NCBI GenBank assembly: GCA_016882555.1
Contig: VGPQ01000060.1
Coordinates: 1 to 7,578, forward strand
Reading direction: 5' to 3'
From: Cyanobacteria bacterium M_surface_7_m2_040
Lineage (GTDB): Bacteria; Cyanobacteriota; Cyanobacteriia; PCC-6307; Cyanobiaceae
Length of the DNA stretch: 7,578 nt
This document shows, piece after piece, positions 1 through 6,710 of the stretch; position 1 is the first letter of the stretch; every line of letters starts with the position of its first letter. A program made the translations under genes and the position numbers. The notes beneath the pieces are model-generated. The model made no database searches, was not told the origin of the DNA, and saw nothing but the letters and a program-made list of their open reading frames with translations.

Positions 1-963
1 ATCCGCTGAACGCAGCGGCTCCAGACCCACACCGATCATCGGGTGGCTGGCACGGCCTTTGCTGATCAGCTGGCCGGCGATGTCGCGGGCACGATTGATC
101 GGTATCGCGAAGCCCAGGCCCGCCCCCGGGCCGGAACGCACCAGGGTGTTGATGCCGATCACTTCACCGTCGGCATTCAGCAACGGCCCGCCCGAGTTGC
201 CGGGGTTGATCGCGGCATCGGTCTGGATCAGCTCCAGCCGCTTGTCGGTGATGCCCAGCTTGCTGGCGTTGCGGTTGAGGTTGCTGATGATCCCCAGGGT
301 GACGGTGTTGTCGAGGCCGAAGGGATTGCCCACGGCAATCGCCCAGTCACCCACCTGCAAGCCATCGGAATTGCCCAGGGGGGCCAGCGGCCATGGACCT
401 CCACTGGCCAGGCGCACCACCGCCAGGTCGGTGATCGGATCGAGGCCCACGACCGTGCCTTCGATGCGGCGGCCATCCTGCAGACCGACGATCACCTTGT
501 CGGTTTTTTCCACCACATGGGCATTGGTGAGGATCAGCCCGCTTGCATCAAAGAGGAAACCGCTGCCCTGGCCCCGTTCGGTGCGCTGCGAGGGCGGCAC
601 CATGAACTGAGGCAGGCCGAAGAACTGGCGGAAGAAGGGGTCGTTGAGCAGCGGCGCCGGAAGCCCCTGGCCGCCACCGCGCACCAACACCGTGCGCTCG
701 GTGTCGATGGTCACGATCGAAGGGCCTGCCCGCCGCACCGCGGCGGCCACAAACGATTGCCGGCTCAAACCAGCGCTTGGCGCCTGCGCAGGAGCAGCCA
801 CGGCAGCAGGGAGGGTGCCCACAGGTCCCAGCGGCAGCAGCATTGCAGCGGCACTGGAGAGCAGCAGGGTCAGCGAACGCAGATCCCCCATGGCCGGCAT
901 CAGCAAGGACAGACCAAGGCTAGGGACCGCCGACGGGCTGCCCAAGCCAGGGAAGCCGAACAT
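1..963 (-). CDS. HtrA/Deg-family serine endoprotease, N-terminal part (cut by the window edge)
   Basis: Reading the minus strand from ATG at 963 gives 321 uninterrupted codons to the edge, so the C-terminus is missing. The protease domain has the full triad: His149 in TNAHVV, Asp179 in ITDLAVVRL and Ser257 in GNSGGP, with the NPFG and QTDAAINPG blocks between. Residues 97-125 form the usual LA-loop-like insertion. A hydrophobic stretch at residues 31-57 ending in AVAAPAQA looks like a signal peptide, so the enzyme probably acts in the periplasm or thylakoid lumen in quality control of misfolded proteins, as known for cyanobacterial HhoA/HhoB/HtrA. The PDZ domain expected after about residue 310 is outside the window, so I cannot say which paralogue this is. 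The start is uncertain: ATG at 891 (residue 25, MGDLRS) gives a more standard signal peptide than ATG at 963, and neither has a clear ribosome binding site. The family call is firm. Confidence 0.93.
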   Translation of the reverse strand, partial: MFGFPGLGSPSAVPSLGLSLLMPAMGDLRSLTLLLSSAAAMLLPLGPVGTLPAAVAAPAQAPSAGLSRQSFVAAAVRRAGPSIVTIDTERTVLVRGGGQGLPAPLLNDPFFRQFFGLPQFMVPPSQRTERGQGSGFLFDASGLILTNAHVVEKTDKVIVGLQDGRRIEGTVVGLDPITDLAVVRLASGGPWPLAPLGNSDGLQVGDWAIAVGNPFGLDNTVTLGIISNLNRNASKLGITDKRLELIQTDAAINPGNSGGPLLNADGEVIGINTLVRSGPGAGLGFAIPINRARDIAGQLISKGRASHPMIGVGLEPLRSAD

Positions 964-992
964 CGCTAAGATTTGCAACCAGCTTCCCAGTC

Positions 993-1106
993 ATGGGTTC
1001 CACGCCATTGCTGCTGGCCTTTCTGGCCGTGGGCGCCGCCTGTGCAACGCTGTGGGCCTGGATGCTCGCCACTGCCAGTGAGCAACCACCGCGGTCCGGA
1101 GGATGA
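993..1106 (+). CDS. Small single-span membrane protein, 37 residues, function unknown
   Basis: The frame from ATG 993 reads MGSTPLLLAFLAVGAACATL and then a Trp-rich end of the same helix (WAWML), followed by a short polar tail, and stops at TGA 1104-1106. Residues 5-27 would make one transmembrane helix. The stop overlaps the next start (ATGA, 1103-1106), the classic arrangement of translationally coupled genes, and this is the main reason to believe it is real. No clear Shine-Dalgarno sequence precedes 993. It lies 29 bases from the divergent protease start at 963, so a promoter would have to sit in that gap or inside the protease leader. I do not recognise the protein. It could be a small subunit or a regulator of a membrane complex, but nothing in the sequence shows which. 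A chance ORF is possible at this length. Confidence 0.5.
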   Translation: MGSTPLLLAFLAVGAACATLWAWMLATASEQPPRSGG

Positions 1107-1375
1107 TGGATCTGCACAACTCCCCTGTGGCGGTGGTGTTCCCGCTGCTCTACGGCGCCTGTTTCGTGATCCTGCTGTGGCAGGCCTTTCGGGTCATGGC
1201 CCGGGGCTATGGCGCCGCCTCCACCAGCGCGCGTGCACGCCCCCTCAACGAACCCCCCGATCGCACGGGTCGCCTCACCATTCACCCGGAACTGCTCGAC
1301 TCCGACGGTGAGCTGACCCGTGAAGACCTGCTGACCGTCCGCTTCGACGGCGATTCGAGCCCCACCACTGAATAG
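1103..1375 (+). CDS. DUF2973-like small membrane protein
   Basis: The product has 90 residues. It has a hydrophobic N-terminal segment at about residues 9-28 (VAVVFPLLYGACFVILLW), then a basic, Ser/Ala-rich linker, then a conserved-looking C-terminal block, HPELLDSDGELTREDLLTVRF (about residues 61-81). An N-terminal helix followed by a His-Pro-Glu-Leu-Leu-Asp block is what I recall of the cyanobacterial family DUF2973, which has no known function. This match is from memory, not from a search. Translation probably starts at ATG 1103 or the adjacent ATG 1106. A GGAGG lies at 1098-1102 but is too close to either start to act as a normal ribosome binding site, so coupling to the upstream 37-residue ORF is more likely. 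The C-terminal block should face the cytoplasm if the basic residues after the helix follow the positive-inside rule. Confidence 0.72.
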   Translation: MMDLHNSPVAVVFPLLYGACFVILLWQAFRVMARGYGAASTSARARPLNEPPDRTGRLTIHPELLDSDGELTREDLLTVRFDGDSSPTTE

Positions 1376-1414
1376 GCTCGCAAGGTAGAAGCACTCATCC
1401 CGCGGAGCTTGTCG

Positions 1415-1798
1415 GTGGATCAGAGGACCCGAATCGTTGGCGCCGTGTTGCGCAACCTCAAGCTGCCGCCACGTTTTCGTCTGAAGCTGATCAAGGAAGA
1501 TCCCGTGCGGCTCGAGCTGAGCCTCACCCCTGCCTATGGCAAAGATCCGATCCTGGTTGGGCTGGTGGAATCCCAGGATCTGGTGGCCCGCCGTGACCGC
1601 GAGGGTCGCATCCCCCGCGATCTGCAGGGCACCTGGGACTGGACCGTGCGCCACGGCAAGGTGAGCACGGGCGGCTGGAATCCCTACCTCAAGGAAGCGC
1701 TGCAAACGATGTTTGAGACCGGCCTGCCGGCGATCGTCTACGAGGAGACCACGGGCGAGGCCTACCACCCTGTCGATGGGGCGCGCCACGTGCGCTGA
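1415..1798 (+). CDS. Conserved-looking cytosolic protein of unknown function, upstream of and overlapping hrpB
   Basis: A protein of 127 residues. I chose GTG 1415 because GGAG at 1404-1407 lies 7 bases before it; the TTG at 1409 is only 1 base from that motif. There is no signal peptide or membrane segment. The N-terminal half is basic (VLRNLKLPPRFRLKLIKED). The middle alternates like beta strands (VRLELSLTPAYGKDPILVGL), followed by a Trp/Gly-rich segment around WDWTVRHGKVSTGGWNPYL and a helical stretch, LKEALQTMFETGLPAIVYEE. I do not recognise the family. Codon use and GC match the neighbours, which supports a real, resident gene. Its last 23 bases overlap the start of hrpB in another frame, so the two are probably co-expressed. 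A role near RNA or helicase function would be a guess from position only. Confidence 0.8.
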   Translation: MDQRTRIVGAVLRNLKLPPRFRLKLIKEDPVRLELSLTPAYGKDPILVGLVESQDLVARRDREGRIPRDLQGTWDWTVRHGKVSTGGWNPYLKEALQTMFETGLPAIVYEETTGEAYHPVDGARHVR

Positions 1799-4322
1799 GC
1801 GGCCTGCGCCGCTGCCAATTGATGGCCTGTTAGAGGACATCACGGCCGCACTCAGGGCCCCGGGGTCGACCCTGCTCCTGCAGGCCCCGCCAGGGGCGGG
1901 CAAAACGACCCGCGTGCCCCTGGCCCTGCTGCGACAGCTCCAGGCCCAACAGCCCACCGGCCCAGCCCGCATCTGGATGCTCGAGCCCAGACGTCTGGCC
2001 GCCAAGGCAGCGGCTCAGCGCCTGGCCGCCGAACTCGGCGAGCCCCTGGGCCAGGGCGTGGGCTACAGCGTGCGGCTGGAATCGCGCACATCGGCCGCCA
2101 CCCGACTTGAGGTGCTCACCAGCGGTCTGTTTCTGCGGCGGCTTCAGGCCGGCCCTGAGCTCAGCGGCGTGAGCTGCGTGATCGTGGATGAATTCCACGA
2201 ACGCGGTGCCGACACCGAGCTGGCCCTGGTGCTGCTGCGCCAGGCCCGCGAGCTGTTGCACCCCGAGCTGCGGCTGCTGGTGATGTCGGCCACGCTGCAG
2301 ATCGATGCCTTGGCGGAGCACTGGCCCGAGGCCCAGGTGCTGCGCAGCGAAGGGCGTGAGCATCCGGTGAGCCTCGCCTACCAGAAACCCAGGCAAGGAG
2401 AGCCGCTGCCGGCCCAGGTGGTGCGGGCCCTCGAGCAGCATTGGCTCGATCAGCCCGGCCCCAGGGGCACGGCGCTGGTGTTTCTGCCGGGGTTGCGGGA
2501 GATTCGCCAGAGCGAGCAGGCCCTGGCCGCCACGGCCTGGGGCGCCGAGCTGGAGCGCGTTCCCCTGCACGGCAGCCTGTCGCTGGCCGATCAGGGGCTG
2601 GCCCTGGCGGCGGCCCGCACCCCGATGGGCAAGGTGGTGCTGGCCACGAGCATCGCCGAAAGCTCGCTCACGATCGACGCTGTGACGGTGGTGGTCGACA
2701 GCGGGCTCAGCCGTCGCAACCGCTTTGACCCGGTCAGCGGCATGGATGCCCTGGTCACGGTGACGGCCAGCCAGGCCAGCGCCGAGCAGCGCAAGGGCCG
2801 GGCCGGACGCCTGGGCCCGGGCCACTGCGTGCGGCTATGGTCCGACGCCGAACAGAACCGACGCCCCGCCTTCGACACCCTGGAACTGCTGGAGAGCGAT
2901 CCGGTGCCCCTGGCGCTGCAGCTGGCGCTCTGGGGCAGCCCCAAGGGCGAGGGGCTCCCCTGGCTGGAGCCGCCGCCGCAGGCGGCCCTGCAGGAAGCAC
3001 GCAGCCTGCTGCTGCAGCTGGGGGCGCTCAACCAGGCCGATCAGCTCACCGACCACGGCCGCGCCATGGGGCAGCTGGGGGTGCACCCACGGCTCGCGCA
3101 CATGCTGCTGCGTGCAGCCGAACGGGGCTGGCACCAGCAGGCGGCCTCCCTGGCGGTGCTGATCAGCGAACGGGACCCCCTCGATCGGGCCTCGACCGGC
3201 AGCGATCTGGGCGCGCGGCTGGCCTGGCTCGAGCAGCGGCAGCGCGGTGCGCGCCACTGGCAGCAGCTGCACCAACAACGCCAGGCGCTGCTGCGCCAGT
3301 TGCCGCCACCGGAGCATCAACACCCCGCCCCGCTGCAACCCGCCGATCCAGCGCTGCTGCTGAGCTGGGCCTACCCCGAACGGATCGCCCTGGCCCGGCC
3401 CGATGGCCAGGGCCGCTTTGTGCTGCGCAATGGGCGCGGGGCCCTGCTGCCGGCCCACGATCCCCTGGCCCGCGAGCAGGCCCTGGCCGTGACCAGTGTC
3501 GATGGCCAGGGCAGCGATGCCCGCATCCTGCTGGCCCTACCGCTGGCACTGGCGCAGCTGCTGGAGCTGGCACAGCTGGAGGGCACCCAGGAGCCGGTGA
3601 TCAGCTGGGATGCCCAGGCCCAGCGGGTGCGCAGCGAGGCGCAGCTGCGGCTGGGCGCCCTGGTGCTGGAGCGCCAGCCGCTCGCCGCTGCCAACCCTGA
3701 AGCGGTGCGCGGTGTCGTGCTGGAGCAGATCCGTAGTCGCGGGCTGGCGCTGCTGCCCTGGAGCGACAGCAGCCAGCAACTGCAACAGCGCCTGCAGCTG
3801 GCCCATGGGCTGCTGGGCCCGCCCTGGCCGCCCCGCAGCGAAGCCTGCCTACTGAGCAGCCTGGAGGCCTGGCTTGGCCCCCAGCTCCTGGGCGTGCGCA
3901 GTCTCGAGGAGCTGCGCCGGCTCGATCTGTGTGAAGCCCTCTGGGGCGAGCTGAGCTGGGAGCAGCGCCAGCAGCTGGAGCGGCTGCTGCCCAGCAGCCT
4001 GGCGATTGCTTCGGGTCGGCGGGCCCGCCTCGACTACCGCGACGGGCAGGTCGTGCTGGCGGTCAAGCTGCAGGAGCTGTTCGCCACCAGCCAGCATCCG
4101 ACCCTGCTCGACGGCCGGCTGCCCCTACGGCTCGAGCTGCTGAACCCGGCTGGCCGGCCGGCCGCGATCAGCGAAGACCTGCCCCATTTCTGGCAGCACA
4201 CCTACCCGGCGGTGCGCCGCGAGCTGCGGGGGCGCTATCCCAAGCACCCCTGGCCCGAAAACCCCACCGCCGCGGTGGCCACGGCACTCACCAAACGGCA
4301 GCTCAATCAGGGGCAACTCTGA
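1776..4322 (+). CDS. hrpB: ATP-dependent RNA helicase HrpB (DEAH-family, superfamily 2)
   Basis: The product has 848 residues, close to E. coli HrpB (about 810). Helicase motifs run in order: Walker A GAGKT at residues 40-44, motif Ia EPRRLAA at about 70, DEFH (a variant of DEAH, also seen in E. coli HrpB) at 138-141, SAT at 171-173, motif IV LVFLPG at about 234, motif V VLATSIAESSLTI at about 288-300, and QRKGRAGR at 338-345. The C-terminus carries the HrpB signature RRELRGRYPKHPWPENP. The family is an RNA-dependent NTPase of the cytosol; its physiological substrate is poorly known in bacteria. ATG 1776 is the only canonical start between 1713 and the Walker A motif that gives a normal N-terminus. 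It has no Shine-Dalgarno sequence and lies 23 bases inside the preceding gene, so translation is probably coupled to it. The gene is intact, with no frameshift. Confidence 0.95.
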   Translation: MGRATCAERPAPLPIDGLLEDITAALRAPGSTLLLQAPPGAGKTTRVPLALLRQLQAQQPTGPARIWMLEPRRLAAKAAAQRLAAELGEPLGQGVGYSVRLESRTSAATRLEVLTSGLFLRRLQAGPELSGVSCVIVDEFHERGADTELALVLLRQARELLHPELRLLVMSATLQIDALAEHWPEAQVLRSEGREHPVSLAYQKPRQGEPLPAQVVRALEQHWLDQPGPRGTALVFLPGLREIRQSEQALAATAWGAELERVPLHGSLSLADQGLALAAARTPMGKVVLATSIAESSLTIDAVTVVVDSGLSRRNRFDPVSGMDALVTVTASQASAEQRKGRAGRLGPGHCVRLWSDAEQNRRPAFDTLELLESDPVPLALQLALWGSPKGEGLPWLEPPPQAALQEARSLLLQLGALNQADQLTDHGRAMGQLGVHPRLAHMLLRAAERGWHQQAASLAVLISERDPLDRASTGSDLGARLAWLEQRQRGARHWQQLHQQRQALLRQLPPPEHQHPAPLQPADPALLLSWAYPERIALARPDGQGRFVLRNGRGALLPAHDPLAREQALAVTSVDGQGSDARILLALPLALAQLLELAQLEGTQEPVISWDAQAQRVRSEAQLRLGALVLERQPLAAANPEAVRGVVLEQIRSRGLALLPWSDSSQQLQQRLQLAHGLLGPPWPPRSEACLLSSLEAWLGPQLLGVRSLEELRRLDLCEALWGELSWEQRQQLERLLPSSLAIASGRRARLDYRDGQVVLAVKLQELFATSQHPTLLDGRLPLRLELLNPAGRPAAISEDLPHFWQHTYPAVRRELRGRYPKHPWPENPTAAVATALTKRQLNQGQL

Positions 4323-4323
4323 A

Positions 4324-4336
4324 CAGCCAGCGGCTG
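4324..4336. terminator. Short hairpin just after hrpB, weak terminator candidate
   Basis: CAGCC-AGC-GGCTG forms a 5-bp stem with a 3-base loop, 1 base after the hrpB stop and in the 79-base gap where hrpB converges on the phosphatase gene. No run of T follows on either side, so intrinsic termination is doubtful. The placement is the only support. Confidence 0.2.
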
Positions 4337-4401
4337 GGTTGCTGCTTCGCACTCGCACAGCAGGCCCATGACCAAGCGATAGACCAAAGAGGTGATGGTG
4401 T

Positions 4402-5202
4402 TCAACAACCGGCCAGCAGGGGCCCGAAGCCGAAATGCTGCAGGCCCTCGACGATGCCCTCGCAGCCATGGCCCCGGGCCAGGTAGGTGCGGGTGAGCCG
4501 TGGCAATTCGACCAGCAGCGCCGCCTCGGCATTGCCCACCATCACCCCGGCCAGGCCGGTTTCAAACATGGCCAGATCGTTGAGGGTGTCGCCGGCCGTG
4601 ACCACCCGGCTGGGATCCACCTCCAGCAGCTCCAGCAGGGCCAGCAGCGTGCTGCCCTTGTTGACCCCCGCCGGCAGCAGGTCGAGGTAGCGGTTGTCCG
4701 AGAACAGGCAATCGACCCCGTGGGCTTCGAGCGCAGTCACCAGATCGGGCTCAAAGCACTCCGGGTCGTAGTAGTAGGCCAAGCGGCGATCGGCGGTGAG
4801 CGGCTGGGGCGAAAGCCCAGCAGCACCCTCCAGCAACGGCAGCAGCCGCTCGGGCTTGCCCTGCCAGCGGGCCTCGATCGGCTCGACCGCGAGCGGCACC
4901 GGCTCCAGGCTCTGGCCGCAGGCAACGGTGCAGCCCACATCGCCGATCACCAGGTGGGGCGCCGCCAGGCCGTGGTCGGCATCGTCCTGTAGCAAGCGGG
5001 CGATCGACGGCAGATCGCGGCCGGTGCAGAACACATGCAACACCTGCTCGCGGTTGCGCTGCAGCCAGGCGTAGAAGCGGCGGCGCCAGGCCGTCGAGCC
5101 ACCCAGCAGGGTGCCATCGAGATCGGTCACCAGCACCAGCTGCGGGTTCTGGGGCAGGGGCGCCGCCACTTGCTGTTGCAGCCGCTGCCGCTGACTAACC
5201 AT
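4402..5202 (-). CDS. HAD-superfamily (subclass IIB) phosphatase, sucrose-phosphate-phosphatase-like
   Basis: The product has 266 residues. HAD motif I is DLDGT at residues 27-31 (nucleophile Asp27, acid/base Asp29), motif II Thr60 in FCTGR, motif III Lys182 in VNKGST, and motif IV GDTLND at 204-209. The cap between motifs II and III is of the IIB type. The segment LFSDNRYLDLLPAGVNKG and the end, MFETGLAGVMVGNAEAALL followed by HGCEGIVEGLQHFGF, resemble Synechocystis sucrose-phosphate phosphatase as I remember it. The likely reaction is magnesium-dependent hydrolysis of a sugar phosphate in the cytosol, perhaps in compatible-solute synthesis. Glucosylglycerate or mannosylglycerate phosphatases are related alternatives, and no synthase gene lies next to it to settle the substrate. 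The start is ATG 5202; the first 20 residues are Gln-rich and poorly supported. It is transcribed alone, divergent from the xseA cluster and convergent with hrpB. Confidence 0.85.
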   Translation of the reverse strand: MVSQRQRLQQQVAAPLPQNPQLVLVTDLDGTLLGGSTAWRRRFYAWLQRNREQVLHVFCTGRDLPSIARLLQDDADHGLAAPHLVIGDVGCTVACGQSLEPVPLAVEPIEARWQGKPERLLPLLEGAAGLSPQPLTADRRLAYYYDPECFEPDLVTALEAHGVDCLFSDNRYLDLLPAGVNKGSTLLALLELLEVDPSRVVTAGDTLNDLAMFETGLAGVMVGNAEAALLVELPRLTRTYLARGHGCEGIVEGLQHFGFGPLLAGC

Positions 5203-5218
5203 GGGTGGAGCCGCTGTT

Positions 5219-5254
5219 GAGCGGGACTGGTGAGCGGGTCTGGTGAACGGGACC
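5219..5254. repeat. 13-bp tandem direct repeat, about 2.8 copies, in a divergent promoter spacer
   Basis: The units are GAGCGGGACTGGT (5219-5231), GAGCGGGTCTGGT (5232-5244, one mismatch) and a partial GAACGGGACC (5245-5254, one mismatch to unit 1). They lie between the divergent phosphatase start at 5202 and the small membrane gene. The period is not a multiple of 3 and the GTG at 5243 falls inside the repeat, which argues that this stretch is not coding. It could be a paired operator or a slippage product. Confidence 0.75.
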
Positions 5255-5259
5255 TTAAA
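5254..5259. promoter_or_regulatory. AT-rich patch after the tandem repeat, possible -10 element
   Basis: TTAAAT is the only AT-only hexamer in this spacer and matches the TATAAT consensus at 4 of 6 positions. It would put a transcript start about 30 bases before GTG 5300 for the plus-strand cluster. Read on the minus strand (ATTTAA) it lies about 50 bases before the phosphatase start. I see no convincing -35 box on either side, so this is a weak call. Confidence 0.2.
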
Positions 5260-5299
5260 TGGTCAGCACAGCCCCCTGGCAGCCTGGCCAGCGTTGTGT

Positions 5300-5476
5300 G
5301 TGGCCCGCTTCTATGTCAACAACCGCCGCGATGGCGCCCGCCTGCTGAGCAGCGCCGTGGTGATCGCCGGCATCGGTCTGGTGCGCATCGACCATCCGCT
5401 GGGGCAAGTGGTGTTTGTGCTGGCGGGGTTGATCAGCCTGTACTGGTGGCAGTGCTACCGGCAGCTCACCTCCTGA
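5300..5476 (+). CDS. Small two-helix membrane protein upstream of xseA, function unknown
   Basis: Taken from GTG 5300 the protein is 58 residues; GTG 5243 would add 19. I prefer 5300 because 5243 sits inside the 13-bp tandem repeat and the extra residues have no recognisable character. The protein has a short basic N-terminus (ARFYVNNRRDGAR), a hydrophobic segment LLSSAVVIAGIGLVRI, a turn with DHPLG, a second hydrophobic segment VVFVLAGLISLYWW, and a short polar end. This predicts a hairpin of two membrane helices. The Arg-rich start suggests that both ends face the cytoplasm. Neither start has a good ribosome binding site. Its stop is 10 bases before the xseA start, so it probably heads the exonuclease VII transcript. 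I do not recognise the family. Confidence 0.65.
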   Translation: MARFYVNNRRDGARLLSSAVVIAGIGLVRIDHPLGQVVFVLAGLISLYWWQCYRQLTS

Positions 5477-5486
5477 TGGGTGTGGC

Positions 5487-6710
5487 GTGAGCAGCTCAGG
5501 CATCCCGCGCTACAGCGTTGCCGGCCTCAATCAGGCCATCGGCAACCTGCTGGAGCGCGGCTTTGCGCCCCGGTTCGTGCTCGACGCCACCGTGGTCAAA
5601 CCCCAGCTCAAGAAGGGCCACCTGTGGATGACCCTCAGCGATGGTGAGGCCTCGATTGCGGCGGTGGTGTGGGCCTCCCAGCTGCCGAAGCTGAGCCATC
5701 AGCCCGAAGACGGCGCCGGCGTCGTGGTGGTGGGCAAGCTGAACTTCTGGGTCAACCGGGCCAGCCTCACGGTGCAGGTGCTGGATCTGCGGCCCAGCCT
5801 GAGCACGGTGCTGCGGCAGTTTGAGCGGGTGAGCCGCCAGCTCGACGCCGAAGGACTGCTGGCTCCCGAGCGCAAGCGCCCGCTGCCACGGGTGCCCGAA
5901 CGCATCGCCGTGCTCACCAGTGTGCCCAGTTCAGCCCTGGCCGATCTGCTGCGCACCGCTGGCGAACGCTGGCCTGCCGCCCGGCTGCTGCTGGTGCCCA
6001 TTCCCGTGCAGGGCCCCGTCGAGAGCGAGATCTGCGCAGCCTTGCAAACAATCGCTGAGCGCGCCCTTCGCTGGCAGCTCGATGCCATGGTGCTGGCGCG
6101 GGGCGGCGGCAGCCGCGAAGACCTGGCGGTGTTCGACAGCGAACGGGTGGCCCGAGCCGTGGCCGATTGCCCGGTGCCGGTGGTCAGCGGCCTGGGCCAT
6201 GAGGATGACACCACCGTGGTCGACCTGGTGGCCGACCACCGCGCCGCCACCCCCACGGCAGCGATGGTGGCGCTGCTGCCCGACCGGCTCAGCGCGATCG
6301 AGACCCTGCAGCGCAAGCGGCGTCGCCTGGGGGAGCAGGTGCGCTGGCGGCTCAGCCAGGAGCGCACCCGCCTGGAGCACTGGCGACTGCGGCTTGCACC
6401 GCTCCACCCCCGCGCGCTGGTGCAGAGCCGGCGCCGGGATCTGGCCCATCGCCGGCAGCTGCTGGCAGCGCTGTCGCCTCAGCACTGGCTGGAGCGCGGT
6501 TTTGTGCTGATGCGCAACCGGCAGGGCGAGCTGATCAGCAGGGTGCAACAGGTGGACGCCGGCGAGACGGTGCAGGTGCAACTGGCCGATGGCACGTTGC
6601 AGGCCCGTGTCACCGCCACCGATCGGCGCGTTGCCAACAATCCCAGCGCGCAGCGCAGGCCCAACGCCCCAACTGCCAAGCTGCAGGATGGCACCACTGC
6701 AGGCGCCTAG
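5487..6710 (+). CDS. xseA: Exonuclease VII large subunit
   Basis: The product has 407 residues, against about 456 in E. coli. With XseB it makes the cytosolic, metal-independent nuclease that degrades single-stranded DNA from both ends in repair. An N-terminal OB-fold spans about residues 8-103 (YSVAGLNQAIGNLL, then GHLWMTLSD). The catalytic domain starts at about 138 (RIAVLTS) and carries RGGGSREDL at 205-213 and GHEDDT at 237-242, followed by DLVADHRAATPTAAM at 246-260. The C-terminal cap, LSPQHWLERGF to QLADGTLQARV, is at 329-375. The region between 260 and 329, which forms the coiled-coil stalk, is only about 70 residues; I estimate about 140 in E. coli. The last 30 residues are low complexity. 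GTG 5487 is the only suitable start near the OB-fold. The stop TAG abuts the xseB start. Confidence 0.95.
   Translation: MSSSGIPRYSVAGLNQAIGNLLERGFAPRFVLDATVVKPQLKKGHLWMTLSDGEASIAAVVWASQLPKLSHQPEDGAGVVVVGKLNFWVNRASLTVQVLDLRPSLSTVLRQFERVSRQLDAEGLLAPERKRPLPRVPERIAVLTSVPSSALADLLRTAGERWPAARLLLVPIPVQGPVESEICAALQTIAERALRWQLDAMVLARGGGSREDLAVFDSERVARAVADCPVPVVSGLGHEDDTTVVDLVADHRAATPTAAMVALLPDRLSAIETLQRKRRRLGEQVRWRLSQERTRLEHWRLRLAPLHPRALVQSRRRDLAHRRQLLAALSPQHWLERGFVLMRNRQGELISRVQQVDAGETVQVQLADGTLQARVTATDRRVANNPSAQRRPNAPTAKLQDGTTAGA

Noticed and set aside
43..969. Plus-strand open frame of 308 codons at the left edge
   Set aside because: It is the mirror of the HtrA-type protease, whose catalytic triad is clear on the minus strand.
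966..971. TAAGAT as a -10 box for the small-gene pair
   Set aside because: There is no -35-like sequence at the right distance and no other support.
920..2005. Minus-strand open frame of 361 codons
   Set aside because: It lies antisense to four plus-strand genes with better motifs, and its translation is Arg/Gly/Gln-rich without domains; long antisense frames are expected at this GC content.
1830..2825. Minus-strand open frame of 331 codons inside hrpB
   Set aside because: It is fully antisense to the helicase motifs and its composition (Gln, Gly, His, Ala) is that of a mirror frame; no domain is visible.
2837..3700. Plus-strand open frame of 287 codons inside hrpB
   Set aside because: It is an out-of-frame shadow made of Gly/Ala/Pro/Arg runs with no recognisable fold.
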